From the NCBI GenBank assembly GCA_016190005.1, contig JACPRK010000006.1, positions 1-56,684 of the forward strand: a stretch of DNA of 56,684 bases, in the 5' to 3' direction. The DNA is from Candidatus Wallbacteria bacterium (GTDB taxonomy: Bacteria > Muiribacteriota > UBA6191 > JACPRK01). Within the stretch, counting starts at the first letter, position 1. Every line of letters begins with the position of its first letter. Below, in pieces: positions 33,865-42,549 of the stretch. The position numbers and the translations under genes were made by a program. The notes under the pieces are model-generated. The model did not search any database and was not told the origin of the DNA. It saw nothing but the letters and a program-made list of their open reading frames with translations.

Positions 33865-35576
33865 CCAAGAAGCAGGTCCATGCCACCGCCCGCGGCGTCT
33901 CCGGTGGCGCGCGAACGACACCCGCGGCCGCCGCGGTCCTGCTGGCGCTGGGTGTGCTGCTGACCACGACCGTCCTGTCTTTCGACGTCCTGCGCCCGCA
34001 GGGAAGCGCCCACTGGGAGGCCGGCTCCGTCGCCCCGCGCACGGTCTTCTCGGACATCGAAACGATTGTCCCCCTGGCCGGCGCCGAGCCCCACACCATC
34101 CTGGAGGGCGAAGCACTCGTGCGCGCAGGCGACGTCATCACCGACCAGCAAGCGGAGGTCCTCCGCTACCTGGCCAACCTCCACCCCAGGCCCAGCCGTC
34201 TGCTCAACGTCACGGGTAACCTCCTCCTCACGCTCGTCCTGGTCCTGCTGCTGGGCGTGGCCGTGCTCGATCTGGGCAAGCCGGTGCTGCACGAACGCAT
34301 CAACGCCTGCCTGCTGCTGTTCGTCTTCGCGGGTGCCGTCACGGTGCTGAAGATCATCACCACCTTTGTCGAGCCGCTGTTGCGCAGCACGGCGCTGGCG
34401 GCCCTCAATCCCGTGCCGACGGCTGTGATGCTGGTGAGCATCTTCCTGGGCCGGGAGCTGGCCGGGCTGGTCAGCATCCTGCTCTCTGTGGTGATGCTCT
34501 GCACGGTGGGTAGTAACACGGAGCTGCTGGCGGCCACGTCGCTGGTCGCCAGCCTGGTCAGCCTTCACGCGGTGAGCCAGCAGGACTCGGAGCGCTCCGA
34601 CGTGCTGAAGGCAGGCTTCGGAGTGGGTTTGGTCAGTGCGCTCACGATCCTGGCGTTCGCTCTCAGCTCCCGCTCGTCGGCCTCGTCGGTGACGTTTCTG
34701 TCTGTCTTCGGCGACTGCGGCGTCGGCCTTGCCAACGGCGTCCTGACGATGATCGTCGTCCTCGGGATGATGCCGCTGCTGGAGAACTCCTTCAACGTCA
34801 TCACGACGACCAAGCTGCAGGAGCTGCTCAACCCCAACCATGCTCTCATGCAGAAGCTTATCCGCGAAGCCCCGGGCACCTACCACCACAGCGTCAATGT
34901 CGCGGCCCTGGCGGAAGCGGCCGCCGAGGAAGTGGACGCCGACCCGGTGCTGGCCAAGGTCGCGGCCTACTACCACGACCTGGGCAAGACGAAGCGACCC
35001 TACTTCTTCATCGAGAACCAGATCGGCGGCGTCAACTACCACGACAACCTCTCGCCGCACCTGTCGCGGCTCATCATCCACAGCCACACCAAGGACGGCG
35101 TGGAGATCGCCAAGAAGTTCAACATCCCCAAGTGCATCACCGACGTGATGCTCGAGCACCACGGCACGGACCTGGTCGCCTACTTCTTCCATCGCGCGCG
35201 TCAGGACGGCGAACCGGGCGGCACCGACGTCGAGGAGCAGACTTTCCGCTACAGCGGCCCCAAGCCGCAGACGCGCGAGGCGGCCATCGTGATGATGGCC
35301 GATGGAGTCGAGGCCGCCAGCCGGACGCTCAAGAAGCCGACGCCGGCAAACGTCGAGGCGCTGGTGACCAAGATCATCAACGACCACTTTGCCGACGGCC
35401 AGTTCAACGAGTGCGACATCACCAAGCGCGACCTGGAGCTTATCCAGGCGCGGATGTCGAAGACGCTGACCAGCATGTTCCACAATCGTGTCTCCTACCC
35501 GGAGGGCTTCCAGCCCGTCGAGGAAGAGCCTCCGCCCCCACCGCCCCCGCCGCGCCTGGCCGTCGCCGGGAAGTGA
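33861..35576 (+). CDS. Seven-TM HD-domain phosphodiesterase, PgpH/YqfF family
   Basis: A 571-residue membrane protein of the 7TMR-HD family, whose characterised members hydrolyse c-di-AMP. One membrane segment near the N-terminus leads into an extracellular region, then six segments (about 115-325) and a cytosolic HD domain with YHHSVNVAALAEAAAEE near 341 and AYYHDLGKTKRPYFF near 371. The extracellular region is only about 80 residues, compared with about 200 or more in PgpH, leaving mainly the conserved flanks. The tail contains a run of eight Pro. It sits between rbgA and ybeY. Confidence 0.9.
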   Translation: MTKKQVHATARGVSGGARTTPAAAAVLLALGVLLTTTVLSFDVLRPQGSAHWEAGSVAPRTVFSDIETIVPLAGAEPHTILEGEALVRAGDVITDQQAEVLRYLANLHPRPSRLLNVTGNLLLTLVLVLLLGVAVLDLGKPVLHERINACLLLFVFAGAVTVLKIITTFVEPLLRSTALAALNPVPTAVMLVSIFLGRELAGLVSILLSVVMLCTVGSNTELLAATSLVASLVSLHAVSQQDSERSDVLKAGFGVGLVSALTILAFALSSRSSASSVTFLSVFGDCGVGLANGVLTMIVVLGMMPLLENSFNVITTTKLQELLNPNHALMQKLIREAPGTYHHSVNVAALAEAAAEEVDADPVLAKVAAYYHDLGKTKRPYFFIENQIGGVNYHDNLSPHLSRLIIHSHTKDGVEIAKKFNIPKCITDVMLEHHGTDLVAYFFHRARQDGEPGGTDVEEQTFRYSGPKPQTREAAIVMMADGVEAASRTLKKPTPANVEALVTKIINDHFADGQFNECDITKRDLELIQARMSKTLTSMFHNRVSYPEGFQPVEEEPPPPPPPPRLAVAGK

Positions 35577-35619
35577 GGGAGCGGGCCCGAATCGTGGTCC
35601 TCAGGGGGACCTTCATCCG

Positions 35620-36099
35620 ATGCAATTGCTGATCGACGACCGCGCGGGGCATTTCCATATCTTCGCCGGCCGTCTCAGGAGCGCGGCCGGCCGGATGGGG
35701 CGCGCGCTAGCTCTGCCGCCCGAGACGGTCGTCTCGCTCGTTCTCTGCCCCGTGCGAACGCTGTCACGGCTCGGGCTGCGACACTTCGGCCGCGGAGCGG
35801 CCACGGACGTCATCGCGTTTCCGACCGGGTTCGACGGGCTCCCCGGGCTTCTGGGAGAGATCTGGATCGCCCCGGATATGGTCGCGCGAAACGGATTGGC
35901 ATTCGGAAAGGGGCTCAACGGCGAGCTCCTCTTCGTGCTGGCGCACGGGCTTCTCCATCTGCTGGGCGAGGACGATGACACGCCGCGGCGGCGGGCGGCG
36001 ATGTTCCAGAAGCAGGAGAAACTGCTGGCGGCGTGCCGCCTGGGCCAGGGGGAGCTGCCCAAGGTCATCGCACGACCGGGCAGCCGCGGAGGCCGCTGA
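35620..36099 (+). CDS. ybeY: Endoribonuclease YbeY (rRNA maturation factor), altered zinc site
   Basis: A 159-residue UPF0054 protein that takes part in 16S rRNA 3'-end maturation and ribosome quality control. GRGAATDVIAFP and LLGEIWIAPD match the family. The zinc motif is HGLLHLLGEDD: His109 and His113 are present but the third ligand, normally His in GYDH, is Asp119. The first ATG of the conserved region was used. It follows the PgpH-like gene; the usual phoH neighbour is missing. Its TGA overlaps the next ATG. Confidence 0.88.
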   Translation: MQLLIDDRAGHFHIFAGRLRSAAGRMGRALALPPETVVSLVLCPVRTLSRLGLRHFGRGAATDVIAFPTGFDGLPGLLGEIWIAPDMVARNGLAFGKGLNGELLFVLAHGLLHLLGEDDDTPRRRAAMFQKQEKLLAACRLGQGELPKVIARPGSRGGR

Positions 36100-37367
36100 T
36101 GCTGGCGCTCTTGACGTTGAGCGTGCTGCTGGCGCTGCTCTTCGCGGGCGCCGAGGCCGCGCTGTTGGCGCTCTCGGAGGAGCCACACGGGCGGCTTCGC
36201 GATCCGTTGCCACCCAGGCTGGAACGGATGCTGGGTGACCCTGAGCCGCTCTTGCACTCGCTGGCGCTGGGGAGCGTGGCATCCGTGACGCTGGCGGGAA
36301 TCAGTCTGACTTTGCTGGCACTGCGCAGCCGCGGTCCCGGGGCCGGGCTGGTGCTGTCGCCGCTTCTGCTCGTGCCGCTGGTGGCGGTGTTGACGGAGAT
36401 AGTGCCGCGCCTGATCACGCGGCGGCTGCCCGGCTCGTTCCTGGCGGCCATTCTGCTGCCGCTGGCGGCGTTCGCGCGGGTGTCGCGGCCTTTGGCCCTG
36501 GGCGGGAAGTGGGCGGCCGAGAGAATCTCGGCCTTGGCGGAACGCGTGCTGGTCCTGGAGAGCGCGACCGGCCGGAGCGGGTCGGACGCCGGACCCAGGC
36601 GCGCGGCGCCCGAGAGCTTCGAAGACGAGCAAGAGCAGATGATCGACAGCGTGCTGGAGTTCGGCGACACGCTGGTGAAGGAGGTCATGATCCCCAGGCG
36701 CGACATGGCGGCGCTGCCGGTGGAAGCGGGTCTGGCACAGGCGGTGGCGCTGGCGCGGGAGACGCAGTACTCGCGGATTCCCGTATACCGGGAGAAGCCA
36801 GAGAATGTCGTTGGGGTCATCCACGCCAAGGACCTGTTGCCATGCGCTCACGGGCTGAACACGGAGCCATTCGACCTGATGCGACTGGCCCGGAAGCCTT
36901 TCTACGTGCCAGGTGTCATGACCCTGGACGATCTGCTCGCGGAGTTCCAGATCCGGGGAACGCACATGGCCTTCGTGGTCGACGAGTTCGGCAGCACCGC
37001 GGGGCTGATCACCCTCGAAGACGTTCTGGAGGAGATCTTCGGCGACATCCAGGACGAGCACGACCGCGAAGAGCAAGCCATCCGGCGTGTCGGACGGGCA
37101 ACCTGGATCGTGGACGGGAGGGCACCGATCGACGCGGTGGAGGCCTCGCTAAAGCTGACGCTTCCGGAGACGGGGTGCGAGACGATTGGCGGGGTCGTCT
37201 TCCAGACGCTGGGGCACCTGCCCGAGCCCGGCGAGACCTGCACGGTCGAAGGGCTTTCGATGGAGGTGCTTCGCGTCGAGAAGCGGCGGGTTCAGGAAGT
37301 GCGGATTTCGGCCACCGGGGCCAAGGGGCGGTGGCGGTCAATCGCCCTGCAGCAGGTGGACGAATGA
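36099..37367 (+). CDS. CNNM/CBS-domain membrane transporter, CorC/HlyC type (first copy)
   Basis: A 422-residue protein with an N-terminal DUF21/CNNM membrane region (LTLSVLLALLFAGAEAALLAL and two more segments). A CBS pair follows (VMIPRRDMAALP, SRIPVYRE ... VVGVIHAKDLL, then FVVDEFGSTAGLITLEDVLEEIFGDI), with a C-terminal CorC_HlyC domain. Relatives move Mg2+ or other cations, or affect their export. It directly follows ybeY and overlaps the next, related gene by ATGA. The FVVDEFG motif is fully conserved, suggesting an active regulatory module. Confidence 0.9.
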   Translation: MLALLTLSVLLALLFAGAEAALLALSEEPHGRLRDPLPPRLERMLGDPEPLLHSLALGSVASVTLAGISLTLLALRSRGPGAGLVLSPLLLVPLVAVLTEIVPRLITRRLPGSFLAAILLPLAAFARVSRPLALGGKWAAERISALAERVLVLESATGRSGSDAGPRRAAPESFEDEQEQMIDSVLEFGDTLVKEVMIPRRDMAALPVEAGLAQAVALARETQYSRIPVYREKPENVVGVIHAKDLLPCAHGLNTEPFDLMRLARKPFYVPGVMTLDDLLAEFQIRGTHMAFVVDEFGSTAGLITLEDVLEEIFGDIQDEHDREEQAIRRVGRATWIVDGRAPIDAVEASLKLTLPETGCETIGGVVFQTLGHLPEPGETCTVEGLSMEVLRVEKRRVQEVRISATGAKGRWRSIALQQVDE

Positions 37368-38611
37368 CGTTGGCGCTTGCAGGGGCCTTTTTTCTGAGCG
37401 CCGGGCTGCTCTTCCTCTTCAATGGGCTGGAGAGCGCGCTGGTCCGGCTCAGCGGCTCTTCCGGCAGAGGGTCGATGGCTCGGCTCAAGGCGCGCCTGCA
37501 GGCGGCCGCGCTTTCGGACCCCGAGCGGCTGCTGGCCTTTGCCGTGACGGGCAGCGTGCTGGCGTCGACCGCGGCGGTTCTCTCGGCGGCCGGATTCTGG
37601 TTCAGCGCACTCCGGGGACGGGAGCTGGAGGCCGCCGTAGTCGCCTTCGTCGTCACAGTGCCCGTGCTTTTCGTGCTGTGCGAGACGCTCCCCCGCCACC
37701 TGTTCCGCAAGCACTCCGAAGAGCTGCTGCGACGGCTGGAGCGGCCCCTGGCGGTCGCTTACCGGCCCTTCGGCTGGCTGCTCGGGTTGATGGGGCACCT
37801 TCTCTGGGAGCCAGGTGGGGCCGGCGGCATCCCCAGGATTCCCCTCTCCATCCGCGCCACTCGCGAGGAGCTTCAGCTGTTGCTGGCGCGGGGTGAACAG
37901 ACCGGGCTGGTCGGTTCCGCGGGCCGCCAGATGATCTCCGGAATACTCGAGGCGCGCCACCAGAACGTGGCGGGACTGATGCAGCGACTCGTCTCCGTCG
38001 TCTCGTGCCCCGAGACCTCCTCGACGGGGGTGCTGGTCTCGACCGTGGTGCAGAGCGGATTCACACGGATACCGGTCTGGAGCGGATCTGCGGATCGCAT
38101 CACGGCCGTCGTTCACGCCACGGACCTGCTGCCGGCGGCGGCGGGCCAGGAAGGGGAAATGTCAACGCTGCTGCGAAAGCCGCTGCGAGTGGCGCCCTCC
38201 CTGACGTTGGTCGAGATGCTGGCGCTGTTCAAGTCTTCGCGAGGCCACCTGGCGATCGTCGAGGCCGAGCCGGGCAAGGCGATCGGCCTCCTGACGATCG
38301 AGGACGTGCTGGAGCGGATCATCGGCGAGATCAAGGACGAGCACGACCCGAAGGAAGCCGGCATCCGGCAGCTTTTCCAGGACACGTTCCTGGTCGACGC
38401 CGTGCTCGATCTCGGCACGGTGAACCGGCGTCTGGGGCTGGCGCTTCCCGCCGGAGACTACGACACGCTCAGCGGATTCCTCCTTTGGCTATTCCGGAAG
38501 ATCCCCTCCGTGGGCAACGAAACCAGCTTCCACGGCGTCCGGTTCTTTGTCACCAAGGCCGACGACAAGCTCGTGGAGCAGGCCATCGTGAAGAAGCTGC
38601 GCCGCCCCTGA
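37364..38611 (+). CDS. CNNM/CBS-domain membrane protein (second, diverged copy)
   Basis: A 415-residue paralogue of the preceding protein. The membrane part (LAGAFFLSAGLLFLFNGLESALVRLSG) and a CBS pair (FTRIPVWSG ... ITAVVHATDLL, HLAIVEAEPGKAIGLLTIEDVLERIIGEI) are recognisable. The FVVDEFG stretch is replaced by AIVEAEPG, and the first CBS unit is weaker. Tandem unequal CNNM genes suggest a heterodimer. Overlap with the first copy supports co-translation. Confidence 0.87.
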   Translation: MTLALAGAFFLSAGLLFLFNGLESALVRLSGSSGRGSMARLKARLQAAALSDPERLLAFAVTGSVLASTAAVLSAAGFWFSALRGRELEAAVVAFVVTVPVLFVLCETLPRHLFRKHSEELLRRLERPLAVAYRPFGWLLGLMGHLLWEPGGAGGIPRIPLSIRATREELQLLLARGEQTGLVGSAGRQMISGILEARHQNVAGLMQRLVSVVSCPETSSTGVLVSTVVQSGFTRIPVWSGSADRITAVVHATDLLPAAAGQEGEMSTLLRKPLRVAPSLTLVEMLALFKSSRGHLAIVEAEPGKAIGLLTIEDVLERIIGEIKDEHDPKEAGIRQLFQDTFLVDAVLDLGTVNRRLGLALPAGDYDTLSGFLLWLFRKIPSVGNETSFHGVRFFVTKADDKLVEQAIVKKLRRP

Positions 38612-38662
38612 ACGACCGTACAGGTTGTTCTAAATCGCGTCCCAGAAACGACCGATACAGGA

Positions 38663-38699
38663 GTCGAGCGGGCGCGGCCGTCCGGGCTGTCCGCTCGAC
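38663..38699 (+). other. Hairpin just before the next gene start
   Basis: GTCGAGCGG and its exact complement (9 bp) enclose a 19-nt loop and end 6 nt before ATG 38706. It may attenuate transcription or affect initiation. Confidence 0.4.
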
Positions 38700-38705
38700 C
38701 CGTCG

Positions 38706-39671
38706 ATGAGTCAGCAGATTTCGAGAGCATCGAGCCAGATGGAGGCCGCATTTGCGTGCGGCCAGGCGCCCGCCGCCCCGAGACGTTCGGGCTGGCGCAG
38801 GACGCTGCTGTCGAGCTTGCTCGGGTTGACCCTGGCGATGTCTCCGCTCTTGATCGGCTCAGCGCCGACCACGGATATGTCGCTCCTGGTGGCGATGGCG
38901 ACGATGACCGACGTGCGAGATTCGCTCGAGGAGAAGCGGATGTTGCTGGAGGGGGCCGTCCGCCGGGCCGGAGAACTCGGGCGCGACTCGGCGGAGCTGG
39001 CGCAGCTGCAGGGGCTCTGCGAGGTGCACTTCCGCAATGCCCGGGATATCCAGGGGCTGGCGGTCGGATTCCTGGGCACCTCATCACAACGTTATCCAGA
39101 CTTCGGAAAGTACTGGGACAACTACAGGCAGCGGCTGATCGAGACCTGGACTCAGATCCGCAAGCACCACGAGGCGATCGTGGCGTTCGCGCCCGGCGCC
39201 CAGGTCGCGCCGCCGGCCCCAACCCCTGTCGCCGCGAGCCCCGCGCCCGCAAAGCGAGACGTCTCGAGCGAAACGGCCAGCTCCCGGACCTCAGAGCAGC
39301 AGGAGCTGCTGGCAGTCTATCGGGAAGCCTACAAGCGCTACTCCGACGGGACGGTGGAGGCGCTCCAAGACGCGCGGGGACGGTTCGAGAAGCTGCTGGC
39401 GCGGGAGCCGGCGTTCCATCTGGCTCGCTACTGGCTGGCGCGCATCCTGTTGACGCAGGGGCATCCGGTGCAGGCCCGGGAGCACGCCCGGACGCTGGTG
39501 GCGGACCAGCCCGGACTGAAGATGGCGAAATCGCTGCTGGCCGAGGCCGAGAAAGCGCTCAAGCGCGGACGCGGACCGGCAACGGCCACCGCGATGCGGG
39601 GCCGGACGCGGCTGATGCCCTTCATGAGCAGCCACGCGGTTGCCAGCCGCCCCTTGCCCGAAGAGCCCTGA
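38706..39671 (+). CDS. Membrane-anchored or exported TPR-like protein
   Basis: A 321-residue protein of unknown function. About 30 polar residues precede a hydrophobic segment (LLSSLLGLTLAMSPLLIG). A helical region (residues 60-150) with Trp and Tyr, a Pro/Ala linker near 160-180, and a C-terminal helical-repeat part (LARYWLARILLTQGHPVQAREHA) that resembles TPRs follow. No enzymatic motif is seen. It is the last gene on the plus strand before a convergent pair. Confidence 0.6.
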   Translation: MSQQISRASSQMEAAFACGQAPAAPRRSGWRRTLLSSLLGLTLAMSPLLIGSAPTTDMSLLVAMATMTDVRDSLEEKRMLLEGAVRRAGELGRDSAELAQLQGLCEVHFRNARDIQGLAVGFLGTSSQRYPDFGKYWDNYRQRLIETWTQIRKHHEAIVAFAPGAQVAPPAPTPVAASPAPAKRDVSSETASSRTSEQQELLAVYREAYKRYSDGTVEALQDARGRFEKLLAREPAFHLARYWLARILLTQGHPVQAREHARTLVADQPGLKMAKSLLAEAEKALKRGRGPATATAMRGRTRLMPFMSSHAVASRPLPEEP

Positions 39672-39724
39672 CGAGGTTGGACGCGGGCTGGCGCGGGGGC
39701 AGGCCTGGTGCCTTGCTTCAGGGG

Positions 39725-39753
39725 TGCATCACGCCGACCTCGGCGTGAGTGCA
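39725..39753. terminator. Hairpin between convergent genes, probably a bidirectional terminator
   Basis: TGCATCACGCCGA pairs with TCGGCGTGAGTGCA with one bulged base around a 2-nt loop, between genes ending at 39671 and 39862. T-tracts are absent on both strands. Confidence 0.45.
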
Positions 39754-39861
39754 TGATCGGGTCGCCGTAAGCGAAAAGTCACCCGGCATGATGGCTGGAT
39801 GCTCGGGCTGGGTCAATGAAGACGGAGCTTCCGCCACTCGAGAAAGACTCTGTCAGCCGGC

Positions 39862-41184
39862 TTACTGGGCGTTCGTGAACGGCGAATCGAGGCCGTAGCG
39901 GCGGAAGAAGGTGCTGATCTGACGCTGGCTCTCGTCCTTGGCGGCGGTGTGGACGGAGTCGTAGTCGGCCGGGTTGTTCCAGTTGTAGCCGATGCTGCCG
40001 CCGGAGTCGTGGGAACGGGAGCTGACGAGCTGCCCGTTCACATAGCGGCGCTCCGTCACGGTCATCACAAAACCGACGTTGCCGCTTCCGTTGCCGCGAG
40101 CCGCTTCCTCGCGGAGCCGGTCTCGGAGCGGGCCGGGCGAGGTGGGCAATAGCACCCGGTCGCCGCCGTCGGTTTCGACCTCGACCGGCCTGCCGGGTTG
40201 CGGGGGCAGCGCGCGCACGGAGGCGACGGGCGGCAGCGTAGCCTTACCAGGGTTGACCAGCACAGGGTTCTTCCCCGGACGGCCCGCGAGCCGGTTGAGC
40301 TCCTCGGCGACGGCCTGCTCCAGCTGCGGCGCGGGCAGCTCTCCTTTCTCACAGCGCTCGGCTAGGTCGCGCAGCTTGTCGAGCGTCGCGGCGTCCTCGC
40401 GCGTGTAGTTCGGCTTCTCGACCGGCTTGGTGAGGGGCGAGCGGGGCTGGTAGCGAATCTCCTCGTTCAGGTTCCGGCTGGCCGTCACGTTGTGGTTGGC
40501 GGGGAAGTCGAGCCGGGCGAGATTGCGCAGGGTGAAGCTCTCGCGCCCATCGGAGTCAGCGCCGGTCACGGTGGTTTCGAGGTAGTAGGATTCGTCGGGC
40601 GACTTCAGCTCGGCGTCGTCGGCCTTGGGCTCGCGCAGCTTGAACTCGAGTGCGCGCAGCTGAATGCCGCCGACTTCGCCGACCTCGGAAGCGGGCTCGC
40701 CTTCAGCTGCCCCCAGCCGCCGGCAGAGCCGGTAGAGGCCGCCGACCGGGGCGGGCTCCAGCGAGTAAGTGACGGTCTCGGCGTCGCGGGTGGCCCGATC
40801 CTGGCGGCCCGGGTCCGACGACGGCACATAGAAGCTGAGGTGCTTGCCTCCGGGCGAGATCCAGACCGGCACCTGGTGGTCTCCGAAGCGGTTCTTGATG
40901 CGGCCCTGCGCGTCTCGCTCCACCGGCGTCGTCACCAGGCGCCTCAGGTCCGCTTGGACGGTGGCCAGGGCCAAGGTCGCCGACTGCAGGGCGTCCGCGC
41001 GCCCCTGGGTATCGCGATTGAGCCGCGTGGCGGAGTAGAAGACTTCGTACAATGCGCCGAGGAGAACAGCGAAGAGCGCGATGGCGACGAAGACCTCGAC
41101 GAAAGTGAAGCCCCGTCGGGAGCGCCCGGCCCTCGAATCTCTCGATCCGTCCCGCCGCGACGTGCCTGAAGTCCGCTGCGCCAT
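39862..41184 (-). CDS. Prepilin-like protein (type II secretion GspJ-like pseudopilin)
   Basis: A 440-residue protein with a type IV prepilin N-terminus. A basic leader ends RRSRRG, then FTFVEVFVAIALFAVLLGALYEVFYS, with Glu at +5 for prepilin-peptidase cleavage after Gly. The following region (LATVQADLRRLV ... GLYRLCRRL) resembles GspJ minor pseudopilins, but the protein is about twice the usual length, with a long C-terminal part rich in Asn and Arg. No other pilus or type II secretion genes are near except the STN-domain protein upstream. AAAGGAGGT lies before ATG 41184. Confidence 0.75.
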   Translation of the reverse strand: MAQRTSGTSRRDGSRDSRAGRSRRGFTFVEVFVAIALFAVLLGALYEVFYSATRLNRDTQGRADALQSATLALATVQADLRRLVTTPVERDAQGRIKNRFGDHQVPVWISPGGKHLSFYVPSSDPGRQDRATRDAETVTYSLEPAPVGGLYRLCRRLGAAEGEPASEVGEVGGIQLRALEFKLREPKADDAELKSPDESYYLETTVTGADSDGRESFTLRNLARLDFPANHNVTASRNLNEEIRYQPRSPLTKPVEKPNYTREDAATLDKLRDLAERCEKGELPAPQLEQAVAEELNRLAGRPGKNPVLVNPGKATLPPVASVRALPPQPGRPVEVETDGGDRVLLPTSPGPLRDRLREEAARGNGSGNVGFVMTVTERRYVNGQLVSSRSHDSGGSIGYNWNNPADYDSVHTAAKDESQRQISTFFRRYGLDSPFTNAQ

Positions 41185-41293
41185 GCTCCACCTCCTTTGT
41201 AGAGCATGACCGTCCCTCCCCCCGCCTGAGGAGCCTTCCCGCCCCGAAACCGGGAACTTCCGTCACCAAGGTGACGCCTGCACCGAGAAACCC

Positions 41294-41319
41294 GTGGCGT
41301 TTACCTGTACCGGGTGTTC
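41294..41319. repeat. Solitary arm of palindromic family A (copy 3)
   Basis: GTGGCGTTTACCTGTACCGG matches the arm at 2243-2269 with about two mismatches over 26 bp. No opposing arm follows, so this is a remnant or half element, located between the STN/TPR gene and the pseudopilin gene. Confidence 0.8.
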
Positions 41320-41332
41320 TTACCGGATTCTC

Positions 41333-42403
41333 TCAGGCGCCGCCGGTGGCGCGGGGAGCGGTCTTTGCGAGGGCCTTCCGGGCGAACTCGTTGCCGGGCT
41401 CGCGCTTGAGCGTGTGGGCCCAGGCCTTGCGAGCCATTTCGCGTTTGCCAATCGACCAGAGAAGCTTGCCGAGGAGGTTGGTGACCTTGGCCGGCACGTC
41501 CTTGTGGGAGCGGAGGGATTTCAAGAGAATGCCCGCCGACTTCTTGTAGTCGCCCGCGCGAGCTACCTGCACGGCTTGCTGAAACTCGGTTTCGATGGCA
41601 TCGGCGGCCCCTGCTGCATCGGCCGTTGCGGCGGCTTCTGCGGCCGAGGGAACGGCCGGCACAGCGGCGGCGGTGGGGTCGGCCTTGGGGGTCTCGTCGG
41701 CGATCTCGGTATCCAGCGCCGAAGAGAGGTAGCCGGCCAGCTCCTCCGGGGTGAGGTCGGCGCTGTGGACGGTGGCAACCAAGCCCTCGGCCTTGGCCTT
41801 GAAGGTCTTCTGGAACTGGGTCTCGACGGCCGTGAACAGATCGGCCAGACCGCCTCGGAACTGGCCGCCGGAGAAGCCGGCGTCCTTCTTGGTTGAGACA
41901 GCGGGGATGGGGCGGGCGATGCCTTCCTTGCGGATGAGGACGACGCGGTCGTCGGCGTGGTAGGCCAACCCCAGGCTCTGGACCAGGCCCGGCAGCTCCT
42001 TCTTGTAGTTGAGGAGGCCTTCGCTGAAGCTGACCAGTGTGTCGATCTCGCCGCCGATGACCAGGTTCTGGTTGTAGAGCCGGCAGATGGCCATGATCAT
42101 GATGTCGGCGGGCACCTGCTGGCGCAGGATGGGGGCGGCGGTCTGCTGGCCCGGGCCGCGGGTGACGAGCACCTGCTCCGTGCCGATCTTCTTGATCGTC
42201 ATGCCGGGAGCGGCTTCCTCGCCCTCGGCGAGCAGGGCAAAGCGCCCGTCGGCTCGCTTCGCGACGAGCAGGAAGGAGGTTCCGGCGCCGATCGATTCGA
42301 CGAACGTGGCGCCCGAGACAGCGAACCAGTCGCTACCGTCGGAAGCGCAGACGGGATGAACCAGGAGCACGAGAGCCGCTAGGACTGACAGCGCCTTTTT
42401 CAT
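41333..42403 (-). CDS. Secreted protein with STN-like domain and TPR-like C-terminus
   Basis: A 356-residue exported protein (signal peptide MKKALSVLAALVLLVHPVCA). Residues about 100-165 (VPADIMIMAICRLYNQNLVIGG to LGLAYHADDRVVLIRK) look like an STN domain, as found at the N-terminus of secretins and TonB receptors. An Ala/Pro linker and TPR-like helices (AGDYKKSAGILLKSL, NLLGKLLWSIGKREMARKAW) follow. There is no secretin pore domain. It lies upstream of the pseudopilin gene on the same strand, so both may serve one pilus or secretion machine. The predicted mRNA is leaderless. Confidence 0.65.
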   Translation of the reverse strand: MKKALSVLAALVLLVHPVCASDGSDWFAVSGATFVESIGAGTSFLLVAKRADGRFALLAEGEEAAPGMTIKKIGTEQVLVTRGPGQQTAAPILRQQVPADIMIMAICRLYNQNLVIGGEIDTLVSFSEGLLNYKKELPGLVQSLGLAYHADDRVVLIRKEGIARPIPAVSTKKDAGFSGGQFRGGLADLFTAVETQFQKTFKAKAEGLVATVHSADLTPEELAGYLSSALDTEIADETPKADPTAAAVPAVPSAAEAAATADAAGAADAIETEFQQAVQVARAGDYKKSAGILLKSLRSHKDVPAKVTNLLGKLLWSIGKREMARKAWAHTLKREPGNEFARKALAKTAPRATGGA

Positions 42404-42410
42404 GCCCGAA

Positions 42411-42438
42411 ATTATAAGAACGAGTCGGGGAACGTCAA
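42411..42438 (-). promoter_or_regulatory. Promoter predicting a leaderless mRNA for the STN/TPR gene
   Basis: On the minus strand, TTGACG (42438-42433), a 16-nt spacer, a perfect TATAAT (42416-42411) and 7 nt to ATG 42403. Confidence 0.7.
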
Positions 42439-42456
42439 TGGGGGAAGGCCTGGGAA

Positions 42457-42477
42457 GTGAGGCTTGAGGGGTGAGGG
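42457..42477. repeat. Heptameric tandem repeat array (GTGAGGC type)
   Basis: Three drifting units GTGAGGC, TTGAGGG, GTGAGGG in the divergent intergenic region. Confidence 0.6.
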
Positions 42478-42508
42478 CACAGCGGTACTACGGGAAGGTG
42501 GGGTCTCG

Positions 42509-42517
42509 TGCTACATT
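42509..42517 (+). promoter_or_regulatory. Extended -10 element before the HD phosphohydrolase gene
   Basis: TGC plus TACATT fits TGNTATAAT. No -35 is visible. Transcription would start near 42524, downstream of the GTG at 42508, which supports the TTG start at 42550. Confidence 0.4.
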
Positions 42518-42549
42518 CCGCGGCTGGGGGCGGAAGCGCGGAGGTCGCA

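Noticed and set aside
42508-42549. GTG 42508 as the start of the HD phosphohydrolase
   Set aside because: It lies upstream of a likely -10 element and adds a non-conserved stretch; TTG 42550 has GGAGG at ideal spacing. Not fully excluded.
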